24,396 nt of DNA from NBML01 sp029939535 (GTDB lineage: Bacteria > Desulfobacterota > Desulfobacteria > Desulfobacterales > Desulfobacteraceae): the NCBI GenBank assembly GCA_029939535.1, contig JAOZST010000047.1, forward strand, positions 1 to 24,396, written 5' to 3'. How positions within the stretch are numbered: position 1 is the stretch's first letter; every line of letters starts with the position of its first letter. A model generated the notes under the pieces. The model saw only the letters and a list, made by a program, of their open reading frames with translations. It searched no databases and had not been told where the DNA came from. The position numbers were made by a program, and so were the translations under genes. Below, piece after piece: positions 1 to 7,800 of the stretch.

Positions 1-575
1 CCAATATCGAAGAAATTTGGGAAAAAAATAATACCAGTTTTTTCGAAATTGTTGAACTAAGTGAAGATCTCATGCTTCTAAAGGAAGAGAGCGGGGATAT
101 TGCAGAATGGAAAAAAACCAACCCCGGAAGAGCTAGTAATGCTGTGGATGAGCTGTCTGTGGTCATTCCCATGAAGCCCATTGCAGTGAACCTGAATAAA
201 ATACGCTCTAATACCCAGGATCGTTACTTGTGCCTGAAAATGGAGATGGTGCTCAAGGAACTCATGCCTGACCAGGAAATGCCTGTAATACATCCCAGGG
301 CCCGGGAGGCTGCCATTATATTTTTAAGTTCCCTTATTTATAATGATGTTAAGGACTTTGAGAAGGTCAAAGCCCAGAAGTCAAAACTGGTGGATGCACT
401 CAATCCTTATATGGAAGGTTCTATCAAGGATATTGAAATTACCCATGTGATCATTTCTCCCACAATGGAAAAGGTTGAGGAGTTTATACTGGAGCATACC
501 CAGTCTCCGGAAGTAAATCCGGAAGAAGGGGGTGGCGAAAATAAGGACGGAGAAGATAAGGATAAAGAAAAATAA
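1..575 (+). CDS. FliL-like protein, 5' end outside window
   Basis: The frame is open from the left edge (first full codon at position 3), so the gene starts upstream and only about 190 C-terminal residues are visible. The core beginning VVIPMKPIAVNLN, with a conserved-looking alpha/beta stretch through REAAIIFLSSLIYNDV to IKDIEITHVIIS, matches the periplasmic domain of FliL. FliL is a membrane protein that sits around the flagellar stator and modulates motor function. The family's N-terminal membrane segment would lie outside the window. The protein ends in an acidic/lysine-rich tail (many E, D, K and G residues) that is probably disordered. No flagellar gene follows; the next gene is convergent. 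It could therefore be a true FliL at the end of a flagellar operon or an orphan paralogue. The family call comes from the fold pattern and a few conserved positions only. Confidence 0.6.
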   Translation, partial: NIEEIWEKNNTSFFEIVELSEDLMLLKEESGDIAEWKKTNPGRASNAVDELSVVIPMKPIAVNLNKIRSNTQDRYLCLKMEMVLKELMPDQEMPVIHPRAREAAIIFLSSLIYNDVKDFEKVKAQKSKLVDALNPYMEGSIKDIEITHVIISPTMEKVEEFILEHTQSPEVNPEEGGGENKDGEDKDKEK

Positions 576-588
576 GGACAAAATACCA

Positions 589-634
589 TAAAGATAATAA
601 AAACCAGGAAAATACAAAACAGAAGTTCCTGGTT
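589..634 (-). terminator. Intrinsic terminator of thiN (minus strand)
   Basis: A perfect 9-bp inverted repeat, AACCAGGAA (602-610) and TTCCTGGTT (626-634), is separated by a 15-nt loop. Read on the minus strand it is followed by a U-rich tract (TTTATTAT, from 601 downward), and the stem begins at the thiN stop codon. On the plus strand the hairpin lacks a T-run, so it fits termination of the minus-strand gene better than of the FliL-like gene. Confidence 0.65.
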
Positions 635-1268
635 AGTCTCTTGATTTTGTGACTAATAATGATCCGGTTTTAATGGATATTGTGGCAGAGGTATCTTTGA
701 AACAATTGCTTATGCCCAGGGACGACCCCATGGAAATAGAGGCATTTTCAATGGGGTATTCAAGACCCTTGAGACTCAGCCCTGTAACATTGTCTGAAAT
801 AGGAATAACAGATAGAAGATCTCCTGGTTCACCAAGAAGTTCAAGATAATCTGTAACCAGGTATATCTCATTGGTTTCATCTATGATCCTTGCTTCAATC
901 CCCAGATCAGAAAGCCGCCGGAGTAGAAAAATATTGGCCAGGGTATGGTCAAGCCTCTGTCCTGTCACCCCTATTAATGTAATATTGGTTGCCCCTTTTT
1001 CCAGGGCATAATCAATGCACAGATCCGTGTCGGTATTGTCCTTTTTTGACGGATGGGTGATGATGGGAATATGATTTTTTTTAAAGAAACTTTTTCCATG
1101 GGGAAGGATGGAATCCATGTCTCCGATAATGATATGGGGCTGAATATTCAATGCTTTCAGATGATTTGCCCCTCCATCCGCTGCAATTATCAGATCTGCC
1201 CCTCGTAAAAGGGTTTTTATTGCAGGAGTGTATGCCAGGGTCCCGCTTGCAACAATGATACAATCCAT
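633..1268 (-). CDS. thiN: Thiamine pyrophosphokinase
   Basis: Predicted thiamine diphosphokinase, which transfers pyrophosphate from ATP to thiamine to make the cofactor TPP in the cytosol. Family signatures are in order: DGGANHL (residues 31-37), GDMDS (49-53, acidic metal/ATP site), KDNTDTDL (76-83) and TGQRLDH (102-108). The last two are the hallmark N-T-D-x-D and G-x-R-x-D-H motifs. The length of 211 residues is normal for the bacterial single-domain enzyme. ATG at 1268 is the first start before the conserved N-terminal strand; no strong ribosome site precedes it. A TATAAT hexamer on the minus strand (1317-1312) about 45 bases upstream could be its -10, but no good -35 accompanies it. The gene is monocistronic, divergent from lptF and convergent with the FliL-like gene. 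No TPP riboswitch core was found in its leader. Confidence 0.9.
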   Translation of the reverse strand: MDCIIVASGTLAYTPAIKTLLRGADLIIAADGGANHLKALNIQPHIIIGDMDSILPHGKSFFKKNHIPIITHPSKKDNTDTDLCIDYALEKGATNITLIGVTGQRLDHTLANIFLLRRLSDLGIEARIIDETNEIYLVTDYLELLGEPGDLLSVIPISDNVTGLSLKGLEYPIENASISMGSSLGISNCFKDTSATISIKTGSLLVTKSRD

Positions 1269-1338
1269 GGTTCTTCATTATCATGAAAATAATCCATTGA
1301 AAATAGATAATATTATACTTGCTCATAGTATCTTGTCC

Positions 1339-1367
1339 TTGACACTTTCGCTTCTAACTTATATTTT
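1339..1367 (+). promoter_or_regulatory. Sigma70-type promoter of the lptF operon
   Basis: A consensus -35 TTGACA (1339-1344), a 17-bp spacer and TATTTT (1362-1367, 4 of 6) form a good housekeeping promoter. The expected transcription start, near 1374, is only about two bases before the lptF ATG. Either the mRNA is nearly leaderless or another upstream promoter is used. Seen in sequence; activity is inferred. Confidence 0.5.
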
Positions 1368-1375
1368 TCCTGGGA

Positions 1376-2557
1376 ATGATACCCATTAAACTAATAAATA
1401 AATATATTTTTAAAGAGTTAATTCCTCCCTTTGCCATCAGTCTTTTTTTTCTGACTTTTGTATTTTTGATGACGAGGATTCCGGAAATTACCAATATGGT
1501 GGTTAATTATAATGCAGGGATTTCTTCCATTCTGCTGCTGGTATCATTTACCCTCCCCAGGTTCCTGGAATTTACTATCCCCATGTCTGCCATGATTTCC
1601 GTGTTGCTGACATTCATGCGCATGTCAGGAGAAAATGAGATTGTTGCCTTAAAAGGGGCCGGGGTTTCTCTGTATAAATTATTACCACCGGTACTGGCCT
1701 TTTGTGTGATTACCACTTGTTTTACCATGTGGATTACTGTTTTTGGTGTTTCCTGGGGGAAATTATCACTTAAAAAGAAAAGCATTGAAATTGCAAGGTC
1801 GAGCATAGATGCTGCGCTTCAGGAAAGGCAGTTTAATTCTGAGTTGTCTGATATTATGATCTATGTTTCCCATGTGAACATGAAAAACAGGGAGCTCAGG
1901 GATGTGTTTATTGAGGATAGAAGGAGCAGGGGGGTAACCAGTATCTCTGTGGCACCTCTGGGCAGGCTGATCCGCCAGGATGATGAAATGGTTTACACAA
2001 TAAGACTTTATAATGGTATGATCAACCAGGTCAAATTCAGGGACAACTCTGTTTCCACAATTAATTTCAAGCAGTACGATATCAATATAGATCTTATGAA
2101 TATGCAGGAGAAGAGTCGCAAGATAAATAAAGAACTGGATGAACGCAGTCTGGGCGATCTTGTTCAATTGATACGGGCCGGAATTGATGACAAGGCCCAT
2201 AAAAGTGAAGCCCTTATGGTGCTACATGAAAAATTTTCCATTCCCTTTGCCTGTCTGTCCCTGGGACTGCTGGCATTCCCCCTGGGCATCCAGTCCATGT
2301 CCCTGCGCAGGTCTTCCGGGTTTGGTCTGGGGATCTTTTTTTTCCTTTTGTACTATTTTCTCCTGGCAGCTGGATGGTCAGCTGGTGAAACTGGTGATTA
2401 CCCGCCTTTTCTTGGTATGTGGCTGCCCAATGTTGTTATGGGAGGGGCTGGAATTTATCTTCTGATACGGAATGCCAGGGAAAAACCAATCCGATTCCCA
2501 AAAATAGTCAGAAATGGGATAGCTGTCATCCAAAAACGATTTAAACGAAAAGCATAA
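1376..2557 (+). CDS. lptF: LPS export ABC permease LptF
   Basis: LptF is one of the two inner-membrane permease subunits of the LptB2FG transporter, which extracts LPS from the inner membrane and drives it along the periplasmic bridge. The 393-residue protein shows the family layout. Three hydrophobic helices lie near residues 15-33, 49-80 and 101-123. A soluble beta-jellyroll-type periplasmic domain follows (roughly 135-270). The coupling motif HEKFSIPFACLSLGLLAFP opens the C-terminal helices, and two more helices run to about residue 365. A basic tail ends the protein. The segment NEIVALKGAGVSLYKLLPP is the typical cytoplasmic coupling region. lptG starts 2 bases after the stop. No Shine-Dalgarno sequence is visible before ATG 1376, but the N-terminus (KLINKYIFKELIPP) aligns with family starts. 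Confidence 0.9.
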   Translation: MIPIKLINKYIFKELIPPFAISLFFLTFVFLMTRIPEITNMVVNYNAGISSILLLVSFTLPRFLEFTIPMSAMISVLLTFMRMSGENEIVALKGAGVSLYKLLPPVLAFCVITTCFTMWITVFGVSWGKLSLKKKSIEIARSSIDAALQERQFNSELSDIMIYVSHVNMKNRELRDVFIEDRRSRGVTSISVAPLGRLIRQDDEMVYTIRLYNGMINQVKFRDNSVSTINFKQYDINIDLMNMQEKSRKINKELDERSLGDLVQLIRAGIDDKAHKSEALMVLHEKFSIPFACLSLGLLAFPLGIQSMSLRRSSGFGLGIFFFLLYYFLLAAGWSAGETGDYPPFLGMWLPNVVMGGAGIYLLIRNAREKPIRFPKIVRNGIAVIQKRFKRKA

Positions 2558-2559
2558 CC

Positions 2560-3636
2560 ATGACCTGTCTTCATAAATACTGGCTAAAGGAATTTTTTAA
2601 ACTTTTTTTGATAACTCAATTGATGATCCTGGTTCTGTTTATTTTCATTGATTATCTTTCCAGGATGGATCGATTCCTGAATTCTGATATATCTCTTTTG
2701 AAAGCACTCTGGTATGTGCTTTTAAAAGTTCCTTTCATGTTTGTTCAGCTCACACCTGCCAGTATACTTTTATCAATCATCATTGTTTTTGGAGTAATGA
2801 ACAGGGACAATGAATTGACAGCCCTGAAATCAAGTGGCATCAGTGTTTATTTTCTTGTAAGACCGGCACTCCTGGCAGGATTTTTATTGGCAGGGTTGAT
2901 GTTTCTTCTGGGGGAAACCCTTATCCCTGTCTCTATGGCAAAAGCCAATTATATCCGGTATAATGAGATGCATACAGGTACCAAGGTATCCCTGGGTCGT
3001 AAAGATGTCTGGATAAAATCTGAAAACAAAATTATCCACATTAATTTTTTTGATCCTGTTCAGCAAACCATTGCCGGCATCACAGCAGCCACCATGGGAA
3101 ATGACTTTAAGATCCTGTATAGGATAGATGCAAAAAGAGGTTTTTATGAAGATGGAAAATGGATTTTTAAAGGAGTAATTGAGCAATCCTATAAAGCCCA
3201 TGAGAATGACTATGAGGTTAAAGTGATTCCTGTAAAAAACTTTGATCTGACTATCAAGCCTGAAGATCTTGGGGCAATGGCAAAGAAATCCAATGAAATG
3301 AGTTTTTTTGAGCTGAAAGATTATGCACAAAAAGTTGAGGCTGAAGGATATAACCCCACAAGCTACCAGGTGGATATGAATGGGAAAATTGCTTTTCCCT
3401 TTATATGCATTATCATGGCCCTGACCGGGGCAGCTACCGGGATGCGTTCCTTTGCTAAAACCAATATGCCTGCAGCCATAACTATTGGGGTGGTTATATG
3501 TTTTTTGTATTGGGTCATGTATGGATTTTGTCTGTCCATGGGATATGCAACTGTTTTACCGCCTGTCGTTGCTGCCTGGATTGCCAATTTGTTTTTCCTG
3601 TGTCTGGGCACCATTTATTTGATAAATACGGAATAG
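2560..3636 (+). CDS. lptG: LPS export ABC permease LptG
   Basis: LptG is the partner permease of LptF in the LptB2FG LPS extractor. The protein has 358 residues. N-terminal helix 1 lies near residues 13-33, followed by two helices around 48-80 and 101-121. The coupling segment NRDNELTALKSSGIS sits between them. A periplasmic jellyroll-type domain spans roughly 130-265. Then comes the LptG-like stretch NGKIAFPFICIIMALTG with helices to the C-terminus. The start is 2 bases after the lptF stop, so translation is probably coupled. waaA follows 17 bases downstream. lptF and lptG adjacency is the usual arrangement. The ATPase LptB and LptC are not in the window. Confidence 0.9.
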   Translation: MTCLHKYWLKEFFKLFLITQLMILVLFIFIDYLSRMDRFLNSDISLLKALWYVLLKVPFMFVQLTPASILLSIIIVFGVMNRDNELTALKSSGISVYFLVRPALLAGFLLAGLMFLLGETLIPVSMAKANYIRYNEMHTGTKVSLGRKDVWIKSENKIIHINFFDPVQQTIAGITAATMGNDFKILYRIDAKRGFYEDGKWIFKGVIEQSYKAHENDYEVKVIPVKNFDLTIKPEDLGAMAKKSNEMSFFELKDYAQKVEAEGYNPTSYQVDMNGKIAFPFICIIMALTGAATGMRSFAKTNMPAAITIGVVICFLYWVMYGFCLSMGYATVLPPVVAAWIANLFFLCLGTIYLINTE

Positions 3637-3653
3637 GCCGGTAAAATCATCCT

Positions 3654-4952
3654 ATGATATTTATTTACCACATTCTGTTAACCCTGTTTTTTTTTCTGGC
3701 ATTACCCGTTCTTCCATTTTTGTATTTGCTGTCGGAAAAGAGAAGGGCTAATCTTTTCCAACGTCTGGGGTTTTTTACGGGGTTCGGGAAAAAGTCATCC
3801 AAGATTTTCAGGATATGGATACATGCTCTTTCCGTGGGGGAGGTCAGGTCTTCTCTTCCCTTTGTTTTATCCCTGAAAAGAAGAAAACCCCTGGCGGAGA
3901 TAATATTTACAGCATCCACAAAAACAGGGCTTGAAACAGCTCAAAAGTTGTTTTGCCGGGCCAGCAATCCCCTGGTATCACAGATGGGATATTTCCCCTT
4001 TGATATATGGTTTTCAATTTTGCGGATCACCCATCTTATTGATCCTGATCTTGTCTGTCTCATTGAAACCGATTACTGGCCTGGATTCCTTTACCATATG
4101 AAACAGCAAAATGTCCCGGTGGTTCTTATCAATGCAAGGCTTTCAAAAAGGTCACTTAAAGGATATCTGAGGATGGGACGTTTTTCATCCCTGTTTTTAT
4201 CGGATTTGTCCCATATCATGGCCCAGACTTCCCTGGATGAACAAAGGTTTAAATCAATCGGTATTACCCAGTCACGATTGTCTGTCATGGGAAATATAAA
4301 GTTTGATCAGGAGGCTGGGAATATGGATGACAAAGGGAAGACTGAATTAAAAACAAAGTTCAATATACAGGATCAAGATCTTGTATGGATTGCCGGGAGT
4401 ACCCATGAAGGGGAAGAATCTCTTCTCCTGGATGCATTTACCTCCGTAAAAAAAAAGATACCTGAATTAAAGCTGATTCTGGCGCCCCGGGATCCCAAAA
4501 GAAGCGGAAAACTTATAAAACAGGTCCCAACCCAGCCCTGTTCTTCTGTTTTATTTTCAGATTTAAAGCCGGGCATGGCTAGCCAGGATATTATTTTTAT
4601 GGATAAAATGGGGATACTTGCAGAATCCTACGCCATCTGTGACCTTGCATTCATTGGCGGTTCCCTTGTACCCCAGGGAGGACATAACCCCCTTGAACCT
4701 GCAATGTTTGGCAAACCAATTTTGTTTGGTCCCCATTATACGGATTTTTTACAGGTTTCAGATCTGCTGGTGGAAGAAAATGGGGCCTGCCGGGTTGAAA
4801 CCGGATCTGAAATAGAGGAAAAATTGGAAAAAATATTGAAAAATCCCTCCCTGGCAGCACAGATGGGAGAAGCATGCTACAGGATTTTTTCCGACAATCA
4901 AGGTGCTGTGGCCAGAACCATTGATAAAATGGAGGATCTTGCCTTTGTTTGA
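3654..4952 (+). CDS. waaA: Kdo transferase WaaA (KdtA)
   Basis: This is the glycosyltransferase that adds Kdo from CMP-Kdo to lipid IVA at the cytoplasmic face of the inner membrane. One N-terminal anchor helix (residues 3-25) precedes a GT-B enzyme of 432 residues, the normal size. Family marks are ALSVGEVRSS (58-67, with E63 in the position of the catalytic base), LIETDYWPG (137-144 region), GSTHEGEE (249-255 region) and GGHNPLEPAMFGKP (342-355). The last is the CMP-binding signature. The lpxK reading frame begins inside its last codons. Because kdnA, kdnB and a Kdo8N-type kdsB lie in the same locus, the natural donor here may be CMP-Kdo8N rather than CMP-Kdo (inference). How many residues it transfers cannot be told from sequence. 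Confidence 0.92.
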   Translation: MIFIYHILLTLFFFLALPVLPFLYLLSEKRRANLFQRLGFFTGFGKKSSKIFRIWIHALSVGEVRSSLPFVLSLKRRKPLAEIIFTASTKTGLETAQKLFCRASNPLVSQMGYFPFDIWFSILRITHLIDPDLVCLIETDYWPGFLYHMKQQNVPVVLINARLSKRSLKGYLRMGRFSSLFLSDLSHIMAQTSLDEQRFKSIGITQSRLSVMGNIKFDQEAGNMDDKGKTELKTKFNIQDQDLVWIAGSTHEGEESLLLDAFTSVKKKIPELKLILAPRDPKRSGKLIKQVPTQPCSSVLFSDLKPGMASQDIIFMDKMGILAESYAICDLAFIGGSLVPQGGHNPLEPAMFGKPILFGPHYTDFLQVSDLLVEENGACRVETGSEIEEKLEKILKNPSLAAQMGEACYRIFSDNQGAVARTIDKMEDLAFV

Positions 4953-6099
4953 TTTCTGGCACAGGAGCCTGGAAAGGCTGGAAAAAAAAATCACACTGAT
5001 TTCTGCCATGGACTATGACCCGGCTTTTTTTTCTTTTGAGCAACTGCTGGTTATGATATCCTGTTTTTACCGGGCGGGTTCAAAGATTAGGCTCAGTATG
5101 TACCGGGCCGGCCTGTTAAAACAGAAAACCCTTCCCTGTTTTGTTATCTCCATTGGCAATATCATGGCTGGCGGTGCCGGCAAGACTCCCATGGCAATCT
5201 ACCTTGCAGAACTTTTGATAAAGATGGGTAAAAGCCCCCTGGTCATCAGCCGGGGGTATAAAGGCAGCCTCAAGACCGGAGCAGGGGTGGTGGGTGACTC
5301 TAAAACCATTTTACTGGATGCAGATGTTGCAGGGGATGAACCCTATATGATGGCCAGGAGAAAAACTTTTCCCGTTGTGGTTGGAAAAGACAGGTATAAG
5401 GCAGGGATGCTTGCCATTGAGGAGTTAAACCCGGATGTGATTGTTCTGGATGATGCCTTCCAGCATGTAAAACTTAAAAAAGATTTGAATATCCTTTTAT
5501 TTGATCATGATTCTCCCCTGGGAAACAAGAGGATGCTGCCGGCGGGAAGGCTTCGGGAAACACCGTCCATGGCAAAAAAACGTGCCAATGCCATTGTCTT
5601 TACCCGGTGCCCGGGAAAAAACAGTCTTGGAACCAGGGCTAAAGAAATAATCAGTCAATATGGCTCCGTGCCATTTTTTAAAACAATTCACTCTCCCTTT
5701 CTTTTTAAAATGCTACCTCGGGAAAAAACAAGGGTGCCTGTTCCCTGTTATAATGATTCCCTTAAAGGCCGCCATGGATTTTTATTTTCAGGGATTGCCA
5801 ACAATAAATCATTCAGGGATGCAGCACAGGAATTTGGGGTAAAGGTGGTGGATCATCTTGAATTTAAAGACCATTACAGGTATAAGAAGGCTGATATTTC
5901 ATTGATACTGAAAAGGGCAAGTGAAATCGGTACTGATCTGATTATCACTACGGAAAAAGACTGGGTAAAATTGGATCGGGATATTGAATGGAGTGCTGAT
6001 CTGGCTGTGATGAGTATCAGGATTGCTTTTGAAAATGCACAGGGGTTTCAAGCTTTTATCAGGTCTAGATTGAAAGAAGAGCATATTACAATTGGCTAA
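4945..6099 (+). CDS. lpxK: Tetraacyldisaccharide 4'-kinase LpxK
   Basis: LpxK phosphorylates the 4' position of the lipid A disaccharide, the step that yields lipid IVA, at the inner membrane. It has the Walker A loop GGAGKTPM (about residues 76-83 from the chosen start), SRGYKG, VLDDAFQH (about 167-174) and LPAGRLRE, all typical LpxK marks. The frame is open from a GTG at 4903, but TTG 4945 is preferred. It has GGAGG at 4931-4935 with 9-base spacing, overlaps waaA by only 8 bases, and gives about 384 residues. A third possibility is ATG 5008. waaA precedes and a membrane protein gene follows after one base, so this is a tight operon. In the cell LpxK acts before WaaA, although gene order is reversed. 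Confidence 0.9.
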   Translation: MFDFWHRSLERLEKKITLISAMDYDPAFFSFEQLLVMISCFYRAGSKIRLSMYRAGLLKQKTLPCFVISIGNIMAGGAGKTPMAIYLAELLIKMGKSPLVISRGYKGSLKTGAGVVGDSKTILLDADVAGDEPYMMARRKTFPVVVGKDRYKAGMLAIEELNPDVIVLDDAFQHVKLKKDLNILLFDHDSPLGNKRMLPAGRLRETPSMAKKRANAIVFTRCPGKNSLGTRAKEIISQYGSVPFFKTIHSPFLFKMLPREKTRVPVPCYNDSLKGRHGFLFSGIANNKSFRDAAQEFGVKVVDHLEFKDHYRYKKADISLILKRASEIGTDLIITTEKDWVKLDRDIEWSADLAVMSIRIAFENAQGFQAFIRSRLKEEHITIG

Positions 6100-6100
6100 G

Positions 6101-6721
6101 ATGAAATCTTCGTTTTTGATATTTGCAGCTTATGCTGTCCTAGTAATTTTTATTTCATTATTACCTGGCAAATTTCCGAGCAATATGGTTAAGGAAGGGG
6201 GGCCGATCGAAATTCTATCGGCGGCGGGGTACTTTATGTTTTGTCTTTTGATCTTCTTTTTCAACTTTATGAAAATAACTAGCAATAGGTTTGCTCCTGG
6301 TTTTTTCGTATTTCTGTTAGGGTTGCGTGAACTTGATTTTCACGACCGGTTCACCACGATGGGAATATTTAAGATCAGGTTTTTTACAAGTTCCGATGTG
6401 CCGGTTGCAGAGAAAATCATTGTTATAATTTTTATTTTTAGCCTGCTGTGTTATGCTTTCTTCTACTTGAGGAATGCTCTCCCTGCTTACAAAAGAGATC
6501 TAAAGTCACTCAGGACTTATGCTGTTTCTGTCGCCTGTGCTCTGGTATGCATGGTTTTTAGCAAATTTATTGATAGTAATTCAGACATGTTTATAGCAAT
6601 TTTCCACACATTTCAAGACCCTGCAACCTTTTCATTTATTCTGGAAGAATGCATGGAATTGTTTATACCCATCTTTTTTATCCAAGGACTCATTCAATAC
6701 AGTCGTATAAAAACATCCTGA
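6101..6721 (+). CDS. Unknown polytopic membrane protein
   Basis: No function recognised. The product has 206 residues with about six hydrophobic segments (near 5-22, 38-56, 66-75, 103-124, 138-154 and 174-198). ATG 6101 lies one base after the lpxK stop; an upstream in-frame TTG at 6092 is also possible. Charged residues cluster at segment edges: EGGPIE (32-37), RELDFHDRF (76-84), K155/D158 and EECME (182-186). Such acidic/His clusters in hydrophobic surroundings resemble catalytic or metal sites of membrane-embedded enzymes. That is inference only. Position at the end of the lptF-lptG-waaA-lpxK operon suggests an envelope or lipid role. A 183-bp AT-rich spacer without a convincing promoter or terminator separates it from the next gene. 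Confidence 0.75.
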   Translation: MKSSFLIFAAYAVLVIFISLLPGKFPSNMVKEGGPIEILSAAGYFMFCLLIFFFNFMKITSNRFAPGFFVFLLGLRELDFHDRFTTMGIFKIRFFTSSDVPVAEKIIVIIFIFSLLCYAFFYLRNALPAYKRDLKSLRTYAVSVACALVCMVFSKFIDSNSDMFIAIFHTFQDPATFSFILEECMELFIPIFFIQGLIQYSRIKTS

Positions 6722-6904
6722 AATTAAGTAAGAATTCCTGTTTTTTTGAACAAATAATATCACGGAAAAATTTATGCGGTAAAGCCTTTTAAAATATTTC
6801 ATGCGCCAGCCGCGTTTTTGGAATATTAGGTATTCTAAAAAATTTAAATATGATATCTTTTTTTCTATTTAGAAGCATATGATGATTTGTAAACAAAGGA
6901 ATCA

Positions 6905-7720
6905 ATGAACATGAAGTTGCCACTGCCCCTGTCTGTTTTTATAATTGCAAAAGATGAAGAAGCTCGTATCCTTACAGCGGTCAACTCTGTGATTCAATTT
7001 GTTGACGAGGTTATTGTTGTTGAATTTGGAAGCAAAGATAAAACAGTGGAAATTGCAAAAGCAGCAGGAGCCAGGGTTGTTCATAACAAGTGGGCAGGGT
7101 ATGGGCAGCAGAAAATTTTTGGTGAATCTTTGTGCAGGAATAAATGGATTTTAAATATCGATGCTGATGAAGAAGTTACCCAGGAACTTGCACTGGAAAT
7201 TCAAAGGATGTTTTATACAGGCAATGTTGAAGCAAAGTGCGGGTACAGGATTAAGATTGCCAATACCTTCTGGTTTGAAGAAAAACCCAGAAAACTTGCA
7301 TATTATTCAAACCAGACAAGGCTTTACAACAAAGAAAGAGCAGGGTTTAGAAACAGCAGTGTACATGATTGTGTGATCATAGATGGAGTAAAAGATAAAA
7401 CCATTGCTGAAAGAAAATTTATTGGGCAGCTCAGGCATAAAATTTCCCACAGATCTTTTTTATCAATTTTTCAATGGACGGAAAAAATTAATGAATATTC
7501 TTCCATGCAGGCTGAGAATGCAATAAAAAACGGTAAAAAAACATCTGCAATAAAAGTAACATTTGGAATGGTGTTTTCATTTTTCCAGGCATATTTTCTC
7601 CAGAGATTTTTTATTTATGGATTGTATGGGATTGTTTTCAGCAGTATATATGCATACGCACGAATGATGAAATACAGCAAGATTCTTGAATTGAATGATA
7701 GAAAAAAAAGTGGTTTATAA
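6905..7720 (+). CDS. GT2 family LPS core glycosyltransferase (WaaE/KdtX-like)
   Basis: Predicted cytosolic, membrane-associated GT-A transferase of the beta-1,4-glucosyltransferase-like GT2 group that adds a hexose to the LPS inner core. It opens with LSVFIIAKDEEARI (residues 9-22), then VVEFGSKDKTVEIA (38-51), then the metal/sugar-nucleotide motif NIDADEE (84-90). Its length of 271 residues and the hydrophobic segment around FQAYFLQRFFIYGLYGIVF near the C-terminus fit this subgroup. One oddity: the first acidic residue of the usual D-S-G-S-x-D uracil-binding motif is Glu (E40), followed by Phe. ATG 6905 has AAAGGA only four bases away. ATG 6911, ten bases away, is an equally good start. Donor and acceptor cannot be named. 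Confidence 0.8.
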   Translation: MNMKLPLPLSVFIIAKDEEARILTAVNSVIQFVDEVIVVEFGSKDKTVEIAKAAGARVVHNKWAGYGQQKIFGESLCRNKWILNIDADEEVTQELALEIQRMFYTGNVEAKCGYRIKIANTFWFEEKPRKLAYYSNQTRLYNKERAGFRNSSVHDCVIIDGVKDKTIAERKFIGQLRHKISHRSFLSIFQWTEKINEYSSMQAENAIKNGKKTSAIKVTFGMVFSFFQAYFLQRFFIYGLYGIVFSSIYAYARMMKYSKILELNDRKKSGL

Positions 7721-7800
7721 TATAAAAATGCATTATTGATTGAAGATGATAGCTGTATTCTTTTGTGAATAATATGGTTCTTTTGGATGATTTTAATTGA

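Noticed and set aside
1269..1375. TPP riboswitch upstream of thiN
   Set aside because: The conserved CUGAGA-type core is absent and the spacer is too short for a full aptamer plus promoter.
1766..2200. 144-codon minus-strand open frame inside lptF
   Set aside because: Shadow of lptF; low-complexity composition typical of antisense reading, with no start context.
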